This document shows positions 21,264 to 29,605 of a stretch of 64,000 bases of DNA, piece after piece (the first letter of the stretch is position 1; every line of letters starts with the position of its first letter). A program made the translations under genes and the position numbers. The notes under the pieces were generated by a model. The model made no database searches, was not told the origin of the DNA, and saw nothing but the letters and a program-made list of their open reading frames with translations. The stretch comes from Elusimicrobiota bacterium (GTDB lineage Bacteria; Elusimicrobiota; Elusimicrobia; UBA1565; UBA9628), in contig JACRDQ010000036.1 of NCBI GenBank assembly GCA_016218545.1, forward strand, positions 361,627 through 425,626, read 5' to 3'.

Positions 21264-21291
21264 AGTATAGCAGAACTCTCTCCCTTGTCAA
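21264..21291 (-). promoter_or_regulatory. Sigma70 promoter of the riboswitch-giant gene unit
   Basis: TTGACA (21291-21286), a 16-nt spacer, then TATACT (21269-21264) on the minus strand. The predicted start is near 21257, about 20 nt before the conserved aptamer core. Confidence 0.85.
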
Positions 21292-21420
21292 GGCCCAGGC
21301 CCTTGACAGGTCCATCCTCGTCGGAATCCCCTGTCCCATCAGCGCTTTCCGGGCCCTGGCCGGCATCAGTATAGCGGAGTTTACGATATCGGGCATTTCG
21401 CAAATGTTACAGCCGCGGAC

Positions 21421-21450
21421 TTGCCGTCGGGCGGCGAACGAAGGTAGAAT
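21421..21450 (+). promoter_or_regulatory. Promoter giving a possibly leaderless transcript
   Basis: TTGCCG, an 18-nt spacer and TAGAAT, with only 6 nt between the -10 box and ATG 21457, so transcription would start at or next to the start codon. The same -35 block TTGCCGTCGGGCG and the same spacings occur before rplM at 55464-55493. Confidence 0.5.
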
Positions 21451-21456
21451 GAAGGC

Positions 21457-22215
21457 ATGAAGACCTCTTCCCGCGCCCTGCTTTTCAGCCTGCCCCTGGC
21501 CGCTTTTTTCGTCGGAGCGCAGCCCCTTCGCGCCGCGGCCCCGTCGGAGGACAAGCCCTTCACCAAGGAGGAGGCCCTCGCGTACGCCGAGCGCTTCGTG
21601 GCGCTCCAGGGCTACACCTCCCAGCCCAACCAGGTCTCCCAGGGCGGCATGGTGGAGGATCCCCTTGACACGGGCCCGGACTCGGCCGCCAAGCTCAGGG
21701 CCAGGTTCGCCACGCTCGAGCCCAAGGCCGTGGGAGCGCGCTTCGACTCGGACCTGTGGTTCGTGGGCTTCCGCTCCAGGTCAGGCGGCCGCCTGCGCTC
21801 GCTCCGCATGGGCCCCAAGGGCGAGGCCGTCAAGATGGTCAGCCAGAGCATCCAGCCTGACTGGCTGGCCGGCAACGATCCCGTGCCCACGGCCATCACC
21901 AAGGATGAAGCAGCGGCCATCGCCAAGCGGTTCGTGGAGGCGCACGGCCCGAAGGGCCTGGCCAAGGAGCCGGCCAAGGTCGTGGAGCACAAGCCCGACG
22001 CCAAGGACGGCTGGGATTCCTGGTGGGCCTACTTCCCCAAGCAAGGCGCCAAACTGGCTGTCGAGCCCAAGGCCGGCGAGTACGCGCTGGTCTCAGTGCA
22101 CAAGCTCAGCCGCGAACCCAAGTGGGCGGTGGAGCTCAAGGCCAAGCCGGCTCCGGCCCCCAAGCCCGCCCGGAAGGCGGCTCCGTCCAAGAAGGCGGAC
22201 CCGAAGAAGCGCTGA
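21457..22215 (+). CDS. Exported protein of unknown function
   Basis: A 252-residue protein with a clear signal peptide (basic start, then LLFSLPLAAFFVGAQPLRAAA). The mature part begins with KPFTKEEALAYAERFVA and has a second, similar helix KDEAAAIAKRFVEAHGP near residue 150, so it looks like two PepSY-like or repeated alpha/beta halves. The C-terminus is a Lys/Pro/Ala-rich tail (PAPKPARKAAPSKKADPKKR), probably disordered and basic. It is transcribed divergently from the riboswitch unit and convergently with the vapBC pair. I do not recognise a family with certainty. Periplasmic location is inferred from the signal peptide. Confidence 0.75.
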   Translation: MKTSSRALLFSLPLAAFFVGAQPLRAAAPSEDKPFTKEEALAYAERFVALQGYTSQPNQVSQGGMVEDPLDTGPDSAAKLRARFATLEPKAVGARFDSDLWFVGFRSRSGGRLRSLRMGPKGEAVKMVSQSIQPDWLAGNDPVPTAITKDEAAAIAKRFVEAHGPKGLAKEPAKVVEHKPDAKDGWDSWWAYFPKQGAKLAVEPKAGEYALVSVHKLSREPKWAVELKAKPAPAPKPARKAAPSKKADPKKR

Positions 22216-22242
22216 AGAGCCGGTCGACCGGACGGACAGGAC

Positions 22243-22641
22243 TCAGGGGACTCTGGCAAAGCCCGCCTGGCTGAAGTGCCGGTCGAAGGTGAAAGCCTCG
22301 CCGAGCCCGAGGTCCGCCATCACGACGAAGCTCGAGCAGTCCCCGAGGGTGTAGCCCTTGTCGGAGTGCTTCCTGAAGAAGATCTCGGCGGCCTCGTGCT
22401 GGCGCTGGGTCACGTGGTGGATCGTCACGAGCTTGGAGGCTCGGACCTGGTCGAGGAACCTGACCGCAAGCTGTTGTCCGGCTCTGATCTTGATGAGATT
22501 GGCCGTCTCAAGGATCACGTAGTTGGTCGTGAGCAGGTGGCGCGAAGTCGTCGCCAAGAGCTCCTTGGCCTCGGCATGGTGGCCGTCGAGCCGGTTGGCC
22601 AGGGCGTACCAAGCGCCCGTATCCACGAAGAGCGCCTTCAC
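22243..22641 (-). CDS. vapC: PIN-domain toxin of a VapBC-type system
   Basis: A 132-residue PIN-domain RNase. The first acidic residue is in FVDTGAWYAL, further acidic positions lie in NYVILETANL (Glu) and GYTLGDCSSFVVM (Asp), and a last one in FTFDRHFSQAGF, in the order expected for the magnesium-binding PIN site. The length is typical. VapC-type toxins cleave tRNA or rRNA and are neutralised by the cognate antitoxin. Its ATG overlaps the stop of the upstream antitoxin gene by 4 bp, the usual antitoxin-first order. The substrate cannot be told from the sequence. Confidence 0.88.
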   Translation of the reverse strand: MKALFVDTGAWYALANRLDGHHAEAKELLATTSRHLLTTNYVILETANLIKIRAGQQLAVRFLDQVRASKLVTIHHVTQRQHEAAEIFFRKHSDKGYTLGDCSSFVVMADLGLGEAFTFDRHFSQAGFARVP

Positions 22642-22883
22642 CGCCCAGGACCCTTGCCGCCGTAAAGGTAGGAGTCCGGGTCATCCGAGACATCCGGAGC
22701 TCCGTCCTCGACCATGCCGACGATATCGTACAAGGGGTCCTGCTTGCCCGCGTCCTTGACGGCAGCCGCCTTCTCATCGATCCATTCTCGGATGAGGGCG
22801 GACAGGCTCAAGCCCCGCTTATGCGCCAAGCCGGCCAGAAAACGGTGCTGCCACGTTTCAATGAGGATCTGGGTCCGAGTCAT
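22638..22883 (-). CDS. vapB: Ribbon-helix-helix antitoxin
   Basis: An 81-residue protein whose N-terminal half (TQILIETWQHRFLAGLA followed by GLSLSALIREWIDEKAA) has the strand-helix-helix pattern of RHH/CopG regulators. The acidic C-terminal half (DAGKQDPLYDIVGMVEDG) is the likely toxin-binding tail. Its start codon directly abuts a palindromic operator, and the -10 box is inside that operator, so it should repress its own operon, as is usual for this class. No Shine-Dalgarno sequence is visible and the predicted leader is only about 10 nt. Confidence 0.85.
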   Translation of the reverse strand: MTRTQILIETWQHRFLAGLAHKRGLSLSALIREWIDEKAAAVKDAGKQDPLYDIVGMVEDGAPDVSDDPDSYLYGGKGPGR

Positions 22884-22910
22884 GGTGTATTACACAACAT
22901 ATTATACACC
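22884..22910 (-). promoter_or_regulatory. Palindromic operator of the toxin-antitoxin operon
   Basis: GGTGTAT at 22884-22890 is repeated inverted as ATACACC at 22904-22910. The site covers the -10 box and runs up to the antitoxin ATG, fitting autorepression by the RHH antitoxin. Confidence 0.75.
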
Positions 22911-22929
22911 GCACTCAGACAGCAGTCAA
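22901..22929 (-). promoter_or_regulatory. Sigma70 promoter of the toxin-antitoxin operon
   Basis: TTGACT (22929-22924), a 17-nt spacer and TATAAT (22906-22901) on the minus strand. The -35 box overlaps the last codons of purA, so the module has its own start despite the tight spacing. Confidence 0.85.
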
Positions 22930-24212
22930 GGCCAGATAATGCCCTTACCCCTGGAAATGGTCTGCTCCCGGTCCTGGCCCACGGACACGATAGGGATGGG
23001 GGTCTTGAGCAGCTCCTCCATCGCCAGGACATAGTCTTGAGCAGCCTTGGGCAGGCCTGCGAAGGTCCGCACGCCGGTGAGGTCCCCCGAGAACCCGGGG
23101 AAGGTCTCATAGACAGGCTCGGCATCAAGCTGGCCCGCCCTTGAGATCGGGAACTCGGCCACGCGCTTTCCCCCCACCTTGTAGGCGGTCGCGACCTTGA
23201 TGGGGTGGACATTAGCCAAGGTGTCGAGCTTCATCATGGCCAGGGCCGAGACCCCGTTGACCCGCAGGGCGGCCCGGAGCTGGACCAAGTCGAGCCAGCC
23301 GATGCGGCGCGGCCTGCCCGTGGTGGCGCCGTACTCCTTGCCCACCTGGCGCAGATACGCGGCGGTCCGGCCCTCGATCTCGGTGGGAAAGGGTCCCAAG
23401 CCCACCCGCGTCGTGTAGGCCTTGGTCACGCCGACGACGCCGCTGACGGCCATGGGCCCGATGCCGGCTCCCGCGCAGGCGCCGCCCGCGATGGGGTTGG
23501 ACGAGGTGACGAAGGGGTAGGTCCCGAAATCCACGTCGAGCATGGCGCCCTGCGCGCTCTCGAGGAGCACGCGCTTCCTGGCCCGAAGCGCAGTCTCGAG
23601 CAGGCTGGGAGTGTCCCCGCAGAAGGGCTTGAGGAACTTCCGCAGGGACGCGTACTCGGCGAAGACCTCCTCTCTCACCTGGGCCAGGGGCTTGACCTTC
23701 TCCAGGTCGCAGGCGCGAAGACGCAGGTTCTGGTCCACCAGGACCTTGAAGGTCTCGGGCTCGAGATAGTCGGCCACGCGCACGCCCACGCGCGCCACCT
23801 TGTCCTCGTAGCACGGGCCGATGCCGCGGCGCGTGGTGCCGATGCCGTGGCCGGATTCCTCGCGCAGGCCGTCGAGGATGATGTGGTAGGGCAGGATGAC
23901 GTGGGCGGAGAGGCTCACGTGCAGCCTGCCCCGCACCCGGATGCCTTTGGACTCGAGGAGCTCGACCTCGCTCCTGAGCGCCTTGGGGTCGACGACCACG
24001 CCGTTGCCGATGACGTTCTGCACGCCGGGCAGGAAGACCCCGGAAGGCACCAGGTGCATGGCGAAGGTCTTGTTGTCGAAGACGATGGTATGGCCGGCGT
24101 TGTTGCCGCCCTGGTAGCGGACCACGAAATCGGACTTGCTGGCGAGGTAGTCCACGACCTTTCCCTTGCCCTCGTCGCCCCACTGCACGCCCACGACCAC
24201 GATAGCCGGCAT
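22926..24212 (-). CDS. purA: Adenylosuccinate synthetase
   Basis: Forms adenylosuccinate from IMP, aspartate and GTP, the first committed step to AMP, in the cytoplasm. The 428 residues match the family length. The N-terminal GVQWGDEGKGKVVDYLA contains the GDEGKGK phosphate loop with the catalytic Asp; GGNNAGHT with the catalytic His follows; then GIGPCYEDK, the GAMLDVDFGTYPFVTSSNP block and GTTRRGIGP. The C-terminus ends in SVGQDREQTI, as in other PurA proteins. It is last in a minus-strand run after the UBA-like gene (13-bp gap). Confidence 0.97.
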   Translation of the reverse strand: MPAIVVVGVQWGDEGKGKVVDYLASKSDFVVRYQGGNNAGHTIVFDNKTFAMHLVPSGVFLPGVQNVIGNGVVVDPKALRSEVELLESKGIRVRGRLHVSLSAHVILPYHIILDGLREESGHGIGTTRRGIGPCYEDKVARVGVRVADYLEPETFKVLVDQNLRLRACDLEKVKPLAQVREEVFAEYASLRKFLKPFCGDTPSLLETALRARKRVLLESAQGAMLDVDFGTYPFVTSSNPIAGGACAGAGIGPMAVSGVVGVTKAYTTRVGLGPFPTEIEGRTAAYLRQVGKEYGATTGRPRRIGWLDLVQLRAALRVNGVSALAMMKLDTLANVHPIKVATAYKVGGKRVAEFPISRAGQLDAEPVYETFPGFSGDLTGVRTFAGLPKAAQDYVLAMEELLKTPIPIVSVGQDREQTISRGKGIIWP

Positions 24213-24225
24213 GGTTGACCCCCTG

Positions 24226-25257
24226 CTATTTGAACAGCTTCCGCCACCAGGGCACGCTCTCTTGGAACTTGAGCGCCTCCCTGGAATCCTTGCTCTGCAC
24301 CTTGTACTTCGCGTCCCCGGCGAGCACGGCCTCGCCGCAGACCCCGGCCGCGAAGCGCACCCTCACGACCCGGCCGCCCTCGCCGGGATCCACGGACTCG
24401 ACGGGCGCCAAGATGGCCGCGGGACCGCCGTCCGGAGGGCAGCCCAGGAGCTTGGCGATGTACTGCGCGATGTCCCTGCCGTCAGTGATGAAGGCGTTGA
24501 CGAGGTCTCCGGGCTGGAGGGCCTCGGCTTCGACGCCGTCGCCAGCCTCCTCCAGGGAGACCTTGAGCACCAGGGTCTCGGCGGACCTGGAGACCCCTGG
24601 GTGAGCTTCCCCGGCCGCGGACGCGCTCACCACGGACCCCGACGGAGAAGGAGCGGGCCTGCGCATGGGCGGGGCCTGGCTGGGCTTGGTCTCCAGGGAC
24701 TGGAACTGGCCCAGGTCGAGAACCTCGGACTTGAGCTTGACCTCCACCCCCTCCAGCCTCAGGAGCCGGCCGAGGACCTGGCCGAGCTCGGCGCCGGCCT
24801 GGCGCACGCCCTCTTCGCCGGCGCTGAAGAGCTTGGGATCGAGACCCTGCCTGAAGTGCTGGGCGATGGCGTGCTCGATCTCCAAGCTCTCCGCAGGCAC
24901 GCTCCCGTCCCAGAGCCTGCACCCGTACAGGAACCGCTCGAACTCGAACCAGTCCTTGTCCAAGGACGCGCCGTAGACCGCGGGGTTGTAGGAGAGCACC
25001 GCCCTGCATCGGAGCAGGGCATTGGACTTGATGTTGGCGATGACCAGAAGGAGCCCGAACTGATGGGTGCCTGCTTGCGGCCCGGACACGACTGAATGCC
25101 TGAATTTCGCTTTTAAAACCGCGATATTCTTAAGAAGCCTGGGCAGAGCCTTGACCGCTGCCTCGACCTCGTAGCCGCACATCTCCAAGGCGAGCTCAGC
25201 CTCGCCCTCATCGCACCCTGTCTCCTCCATGAGGAGCTGGACCTTGCTGATGCTCAA
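24226..25257 (-). CDS. Unknown protein with N-terminal UBA/EF-Ts-like helix bundle
   Basis: 343 residues. Residues 1-40 (VQLLMEETGCDEGEAELAL then GYEVEAAVKAL) match the three-helix UBA fold found at the N-terminus of EF-Ts and in NAC-like proteins. Residues about 45-165 form a globular Cys-containing region (FGLLLVIANIKSNALLRCRA). A Pro/Ser linker lies near 190-215, and about 220-343 is a beta-rich domain containing DLVNAFITDGRDIAQYIAKL. I know no family with this arrangement. Its start overlaps the stop of the xerC frame by 4 bp and it precedes purA by 13 bp, so it is translated from the same message. Protein or ribosome contact is only a guess from the UBA-like part. Confidence 0.7.
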   Translation of the reverse strand: MSISKVQLLMEETGCDEGEAELALEMCGYEVEAAVKALPRLLKNIAVLKAKFRHSVVSGPQAGTHQFGLLLVIANIKSNALLRCRAVLSYNPAVYGASLDKDWFEFERFLYGCRLWDGSVPAESLEIEHAIAQHFRQGLDPKLFSAGEEGVRQAGAELGQVLGRLLRLEGVEVKLKSEVLDLGQFQSLETKPSQAPPMRRPAPSPSGSVVSASAAGEAHPGVSRSAETLVLKVSLEEAGDGVEAEALQPGDLVNAFITDGRDIAQYIAKLLGCPPDGGPAAILAPVESVDPGEGGRVVRVRFAAGVCGEAVLAGDAKYKVQSKDSREALKFQESVPWWRKLFK

Positions 25258-26255
25258 GCCTTCCCCCTCGGATGAGCATCGTTATAGATCTTCTTGAGCC
25301 TTTCCAATGAGACATGGGTGTAGATCTGGGTGGTGGCCAGGCTCTTGTGCCCCAGCATCTCCTGGACCTGGCGGAGGTCGCAGCCGCGGTCAAGGAGGTG
25401 CGTGGCGAAGCTGTGCCTGAAGGCGTGCGGGGTGACCCTCTTGAAGGCCTTGATCCGGCCCAGCCAGCGCTTGAGGACCCAGGCGACCCCTGCGTCCGTG
25501 AGGCGTTCACCGCGGCTGTTGACGAAGAGCGGGGCCGAACCGGCCAAGCGGCCTCCGGTCCTGGCCATAGGAGGCCAGGCCCCCGAAGGCGCCGGACGCC
25601 CTCCCTCCGCCGAAGGGGGCTCCGACCCATGGCCCCTTCGGCGCAGGTGGTCCCTCAGTCTCGAGAGGGCCTTGGCGCCCACGGGCACGATGCGCTCGCG
25701 CCTGCCCTTGCCGAAGACGCGCACGAGACCGCTCAGGAAATCCACGTCCCCCACGTTGAGGGAGCTCAGCTCCGAGCGCCTCAAGCCGCTCGAATAGAGG
25801 AGCTCGAGGATGGCCCGGTCGCGCTCGCGCGTCTCCGGAGGAAGGCCCGCCTCGCCGTCGAGGAGCTCTCCCATCTCGGCCTCGGTGAGGAACTTGGGCA
25901 GCCGCGCCTCCTTCTTCGGGGAGGCGATCTTCGTGAAGGGGTCCTCCTTGACCGCCCCGTTCTCCTGCAGATAGCGGATCCAGGACCTCAGGGTCGAGAC
26001 CTTCCTCAGGATGGAGTTGCGCTTGAGCCCCTGCAGGGAGGCCATGTAGCCTCGCAGGTGCAGGCGGGAGAGGCCCTCCGGAGCATCGACCGCAGGAGAC
26101 TGAGCCTTGGAATAGGCCAGGAACGCGGCCAAGTCCGCCTCATAAGCCCTGAGGGTATGGTCGGAGTAGTTCCGGGTCGCCCTCAGATGGGCCATGAAGC
26201 GCTGGGCCCAGAGGCCCGCCGAGCCGGCCTCACCCTTGTTCGGGGGCGTTCCCAT
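25254..26255 (-). CDS. xerC: Tyrosine recombinase XerC/XerD
   Basis: Site-specific recombinase, probably for chromosome dimer resolution at dif. The N-terminal SAM-like DNA-binding domain contains RNYSDHTLRAYEADLAAFLAY. The catalytic domain carries the Arg in LYSSGLRRSELSSL, the Lys in GKGRRERIVPVG, HAFRHSFATHLLDRG (HxxR) and LGHKSLATTQIYTHV with the nucleophilic Tyr, all in order. ATG 26255 is chosen because an alternative TTG at 26282 would lengthen the overlap with topA; even so the genes overlap by 26 bp. Unusual: a Gly/Pro/Ser-rich insertion of about 40 residues (RGHGSEPPSAEGGRPAPSG and onward) separates the Lys hairpin from the last catalytic block. XerC versus XerD cannot be settled from this sequence. 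Confidence 0.92.
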   Translation of the reverse strand: MGTPPNKGEAGSAGLWAQRFMAHLRATRNYSDHTLRAYEADLAAFLAYSKAQSPAVDAPEGLSRLHLRGYMASLQGLKRNSILRKVSTLRSWIRYLQENGAVKEDPFTKIASPKKEARLPKFLTEAEMGELLDGEAGLPPETRERDRAILELLYSSGLRRSELSSLNVGDVDFLSGLVRVFGKGRRERIVPVGAKALSRLRDHLRRRGHGSEPPSAEGGRPAPSGAWPPMARTGGRLAGSAPLFVNSRGERLTDAGVAWVLKRWLGRIKAFKRVTPHAFRHSFATHLLDRGCDLRQVQEMLGHKSLATTQIYTHVSLERLKKIYNDAHPRGKA

Positions 26256-28668
26256 GAGGAGGCGTCCCAGGGTCCTCGGCAAGAGCCGCCGGGGCGGCCG
26301 GAGCGGCCTGTCCCGGGTTGGGTCCCGCGGCCTTGAGCGCCTCGGCCTCGGCCCGCAGGACCTGGGCGTCGTCCTTGGTCACGGGCTTGATGTTGCGGCA
26401 CTTGGGGAAGGCCGAGCACGCGAGGAAGTGCCCCCGCTTGCCGAGCCTCAGCCACATGAAGCTCTGGCACTTGTTGCACTTGCGGGAGGTGGCCAGGGGC
26501 CTGGAGCCCTCGATCTTCTTGCCGTCCGCGTCGAGGGAGTAGGTGTTCTTGCACTGGGGGTAGCCGGAGCAGGCGAGGAAGCGGCCCTTGCGGCCCATGC
26601 GGATGACCATCTCCTTGCCGCAGACGTCGCACTTCTCCCCGGTCTTCTCGGGCACCACGGCCTTGCCGTCCGCGTCCAGGGAGATCTTCCCCTTGCACTT
26701 GGGGAAGCGCGAGCAGGAGAGGTACTTGCCGAACCTGCTCTCGCGGATGAGCATCTTGGTCCCGCACAGGGGGCAGTCCTGGTCCGACTCCTTGGGCGCG
26801 GCGCGCACCACCTTCATGGACTCCGACGCCGCCTTGAGGGCCTTGGCGAAGGGGCTGAAGAAGTCGTCGACCACGCCGGTCCACGTCTCGCTGCCCTCGG
26901 CCACGGAGTCGAGACGCTCCTCGACCTTGGCCGTGTAGCTGAGGCTCACCACGTCCGGGAAGTGCTCCTTCAAGGCCTCGGTCACGAGCTTGCCCAGGTC
27001 CGAGGGCGTGAGCTTGCGGTCCTTGTTGCGGCGGACGTAGCCGCGGTTGATGATGGTCTTGATGGTCGGCGCGTAGGTCGACGGCCGGCCGATGCCGTGC
27101 TTCTCCATGGCCCGGATGAGGCTGGCCTCGTTGTAGTGCGGGGGAGGCATGCTCTTGTGGCCCTGGGGCTTGAGCTCGAGCAGGGAGAGGCCGTCGCCCT
27201 CGGCCAGGGTGGGCATCGCGGCCACGGTCGAGAGCTGGCCCTCCTCGGGCTCCTCGCCGGCCTCGCCCGTCTCCGTGGGCTTGGAGACCCGGAGGAAGCC
27301 GTCGAACTTGAGGGTCCTGCCCGTGGCGCGGAAGACCGCGCTGCCGGCCGCGGAGGAGCACTCGATGTCCGCCGAGACCGTGTCGTAGACCGCGTCGCAC
27401 ATCTGTGAAGACATGAAGCGCTCCCAGACGAGGCGGTAGAGTTTGGCCTGGTCCGGGGAGAGGAAGCGGCGCACGTCCTCGGGCTGGCGCAGGACGCTCG
27501 TCGGCCGGATGGCCTCGTGGGCTTCCTGGGCGCGCAGGGCCTTGGTCTGATAGGCCCTGGGCTGGGCCGGGGCGTAGGCGTCGCCGTATTCCTTGCGGAT
27601 GAACTCCGCGGCCTGGGCGGAGCTGGCCTTGGCCACGGTGACCGAGTCGGTCCTCATGTAGGTGATCAAGCCCACGGAGTCGCCGGCGCCGAGGTCCACG
27701 CCCTCGTAGAGGGACTGGGCCACGCGCATGGTCCGCTCCGCGTCGAAATGCAGCCTCTGCGAGGCCGCCTGCTGGAGGGTGCTGGTCACGAAGGGAGGAG
27801 GAGGGCTGCGGCGCGCCTCCTTCTTCTCGACCGAGGAGACCTTGAAGGAGCCGGTCCCGACCGCGGTCTCGACCTCCTTGAGGTCGTCGCGGGTCCTGAG
27901 GGTGGTCACCTTGACCTTGTAGGGCTCGGCGAAGAGCTCGAAGGCGCGCGTCTCTTCGATCTTGACGCCCTTCCAGGTCAGGAGCCTGGCCTCGAAGCTC
28001 TGGTTGGCCCCGGTCTTCTCGAGGACCGCGCCGAGGGTCCAGTACTCCTCCTGGCTGAACTTCTCCATCTCGTAGGAGCGCTCGACGAGCAGGCGCACGG
28101 CCACGGACTGCACGCGACCGGCGGAAAGGCCGCTCTGGATCTTCTCCCAGAGCAACGGCGAGAGCTTGTAGCCCACGAGCCTGTCGATGACGCGGCGGGC
28201 CTGCTGGGCGTGCACGAGGTTGTAGTCGATCTTCCTGGGGGTCGCGAGGGCCTCGTGGATGGCCTCGGGCGTGATCTCATGGAAGGTGATGCGGCAGACC
28301 TTGCTCTCGGGGAGCTTCAGGAGCTCGACGAGATGCCAGGCGATGGATTCCCCCTCGCGGTCATGGTCGGTCGCGAGGTAGATGCTCGGAGACTTCTCGG
28401 CCAGGGGCTTGAACTCCGCGAGGATCTTCTTGGACCTGGGCAGGACGATGTACTCAGGGGAGAACCCGTCGGTCACCGACACCCCGAGCCTCTTGGGAGG
28501 GAGGTCCCGGACATGACCGTAGGAACTGCGCACGACGTATTTGCCTTTCTCTCCAGACCCTGACAAGAAACGGGAGATGGTCCTCTCCTTGGCAGGAGAC
28601 TCGACAATGACCAGACAAGGTTCTTTCGCTTTGCTCCCGCTATCAGCCTTCTTTGCGGCTCCTGCCAT
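26230..28668 (-). CDS. topA: DNA topoisomerase I
   Basis: Type IA topoisomerase that relaxes negative supercoils. The 812 residues begin with the TOPRIM domain (CLVIVESPAKERTISRFL, then YLATDHDREGESIAWHL with the DxD metal site). The catalytic Tyr is in VGLITYMRTDSV, and HEAIRPTSV and HGIGRPSTYAPTI are further family blocks. The C-terminus has three Topo I zinc ribbons, each with CxxC and a second Cys pair (CPLCGTKM, CDVCGKEM, CNKCQSFM), followed by an Ala/Pro-rich tail. It lies 10 bp after dprA and overlaps xerC. Confidence 0.97.
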   Translation of the reverse strand: MAGAAKKADSGSKAKEPCLVIVESPAKERTISRFLSGSGEKGKYVVRSSYGHVRDLPPKRLGVSVTDGFSPEYIVLPRSKKILAEFKPLAEKSPSIYLATDHDREGESIAWHLVELLKLPESKVCRITFHEITPEAIHEALATPRKIDYNLVHAQQARRVIDRLVGYKLSPLLWEKIQSGLSAGRVQSVAVRLLVERSYEMEKFSQEEYWTLGAVLEKTGANQSFEARLLTWKGVKIEETRAFELFAEPYKVKVTTLRTRDDLKEVETAVGTGSFKVSSVEKKEARRSPPPPFVTSTLQQAASQRLHFDAERTMRVAQSLYEGVDLGAGDSVGLITYMRTDSVTVAKASSAQAAEFIRKEYGDAYAPAQPRAYQTKALRAQEAHEAIRPTSVLRQPEDVRRFLSPDQAKLYRLVWERFMSSQMCDAVYDTVSADIECSSAAGSAVFRATGRTLKFDGFLRVSKPTETGEAGEEPEEGQLSTVAAMPTLAEGDGLSLLELKPQGHKSMPPPHYNEASLIRAMEKHGIGRPSTYAPTIKTIINRGYVRRNKDRKLTPSDLGKLVTEALKEHFPDVVSLSYTAKVEERLDSVAEGSETWTGVVDDFFSPFAKALKAASESMKVVRAAPKESDQDCPLCGTKMLIRESRFGKYLSCSRFPKCKGKISLDADGKAVVPEKTGEKCDVCGKEMVIRMGRKGRFLACSGYPQCKNTYSLDADGKKIEGSRPLATSRKCNKCQSFMWLRLGKRGHFLACSAFPKCRNIKPVTKDDAQVLRAEAEALKAAGPNPGQAAPAAPAALAEDPGTPPHGNAPEQG

Positions 28669-28678
28669 TTATATCTCC

Positions 28679-29605
28679 TTAATAGGAACCGAGCCTGGCA
28701 TAGCGCTGGCCATCCAGGGCTGCCACCAGTCCCTCTAATTCCAACTGAAAGATTATATGTGAAATGCGTGGTAAGTCAAGCCCTGCCTCGGAAACGATCT
28801 CATCCAGGGTGGCTCCGCTATGGCCGATGATGTCCAGTATCCTGCCCCTTTCCCCCCCCTCAACCTGGCCCGGTTTCCCGTCGGAGGGATGCTCCTCCTC
28901 CAACCCGCCCCCAGGGCCTGCCAAGGAGCCCTGGCGAGCCCACCTCGCCCCGCAGATGGGCGGAAGCTCTTCGATGAGGTCCTCGAGCCTGGTCATGGCC
29001 CTGGCCCCCTCCTGGATGAGCAGGTGCGGAGCTTCGCTGAGGCTCGAATCAGCCGGACCAGGGACCGCGAGCACGGCCCTGCCCTGGTTGGCTGCAAGCC
29101 GCGCAGTGATGAGCGAGCCTGATTTCAGCCTGCCTTCCACCACCACCACGGCCCAGCAAAGACCTGCGATGACGCGGTTGCGCCTGGGGAAGTGCCCGGC
29201 CAAAGGAGGCGTGCCCGGAGCGAACTCGCTGAGCAGGCACCCTCCCGAGCGCTCGATCCTTTCAGCCAGGCCCGCGTTCTCCGGAGGGTAGACCCTGTCC
29301 AGGCCGCTGCCCAGCACGGCCCACGTCGTGCCTCCGGCCGCGAGCGCGGCCTCGTGAGCCTCGGAATCGATGCCGCGCGCCAGGCCGCTGACCACCACGA
29401 GCCCGGCCCTGGCAGCGGCCCCTGCGAGCGAGCGCGCCATCCTGCGGCCGTAGCCCGTGGGCCGGCGCGAGCCCACGAACGCCACGGCAAGAGCCGTCCT
29501 GGGAAGGAGACCGCGCCAGTAGAGAGCCTCAGGCGGGTCCGGGATGGCCCTGAGCAACTCAGGGTACTCCGTGTCCGAAAGGCCTCGGCAGGAGAGGGCC
29601 GTCAA
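28679..29605 (-). CDS. dprA: DNA processing protein DprA (recombination mediator)
   Basis: Loads RecA onto incoming single-stranded DNA during natural transformation. The frame starts at TTG 29605, which overlaps the stop of the HTH gene (TTGA); the open frame continues upstream, but that part only mirrors the HTH gene in another frame. The protein of about 308 residues has the entry motif YPELLRAIPDPPEALYWRG, the Rossmann core VAFVGSRRPTGYGRRMA, the SGLARGIDSEAHEAAL signature, GSGLDRVYPPEN, FPRRNRVIAGL and a GSLITARLAANQGRAVLAVPG block. A C-terminal winged helix (LDEIVSEAGLDLPRISHII) is present. The usual N-terminal SAM domain is missing or very short. comM nearby also points to DNA uptake. 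Confidence 0.92.
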   Translation of the reverse strand: MTALSCRGLSDTEYPELLRAIPDPPEALYWRGLLPRTALAVAFVGSRRPTGYGRRMARSLAGAAARAGLVVVSGLARGIDSEAHEAALAAGGTTWAVLGSGLDRVYPPENAGLAERIERSGGCLLSEFAPGTPPLAGHFPRRNRVIAGLCWAVVVVEGRLKSGSLITARLAANQGRAVLAVPGPADSSLSEAPHLLIQEGARAMTRLEDLIEELPPICGARWARQGSLAGPGGGLEEEHPSDGKPGQVEGGERGRILDIIGHSGATLDEIVSEAGLDLPRISHIIFQLELEGLVAALDGQRYARLGSY

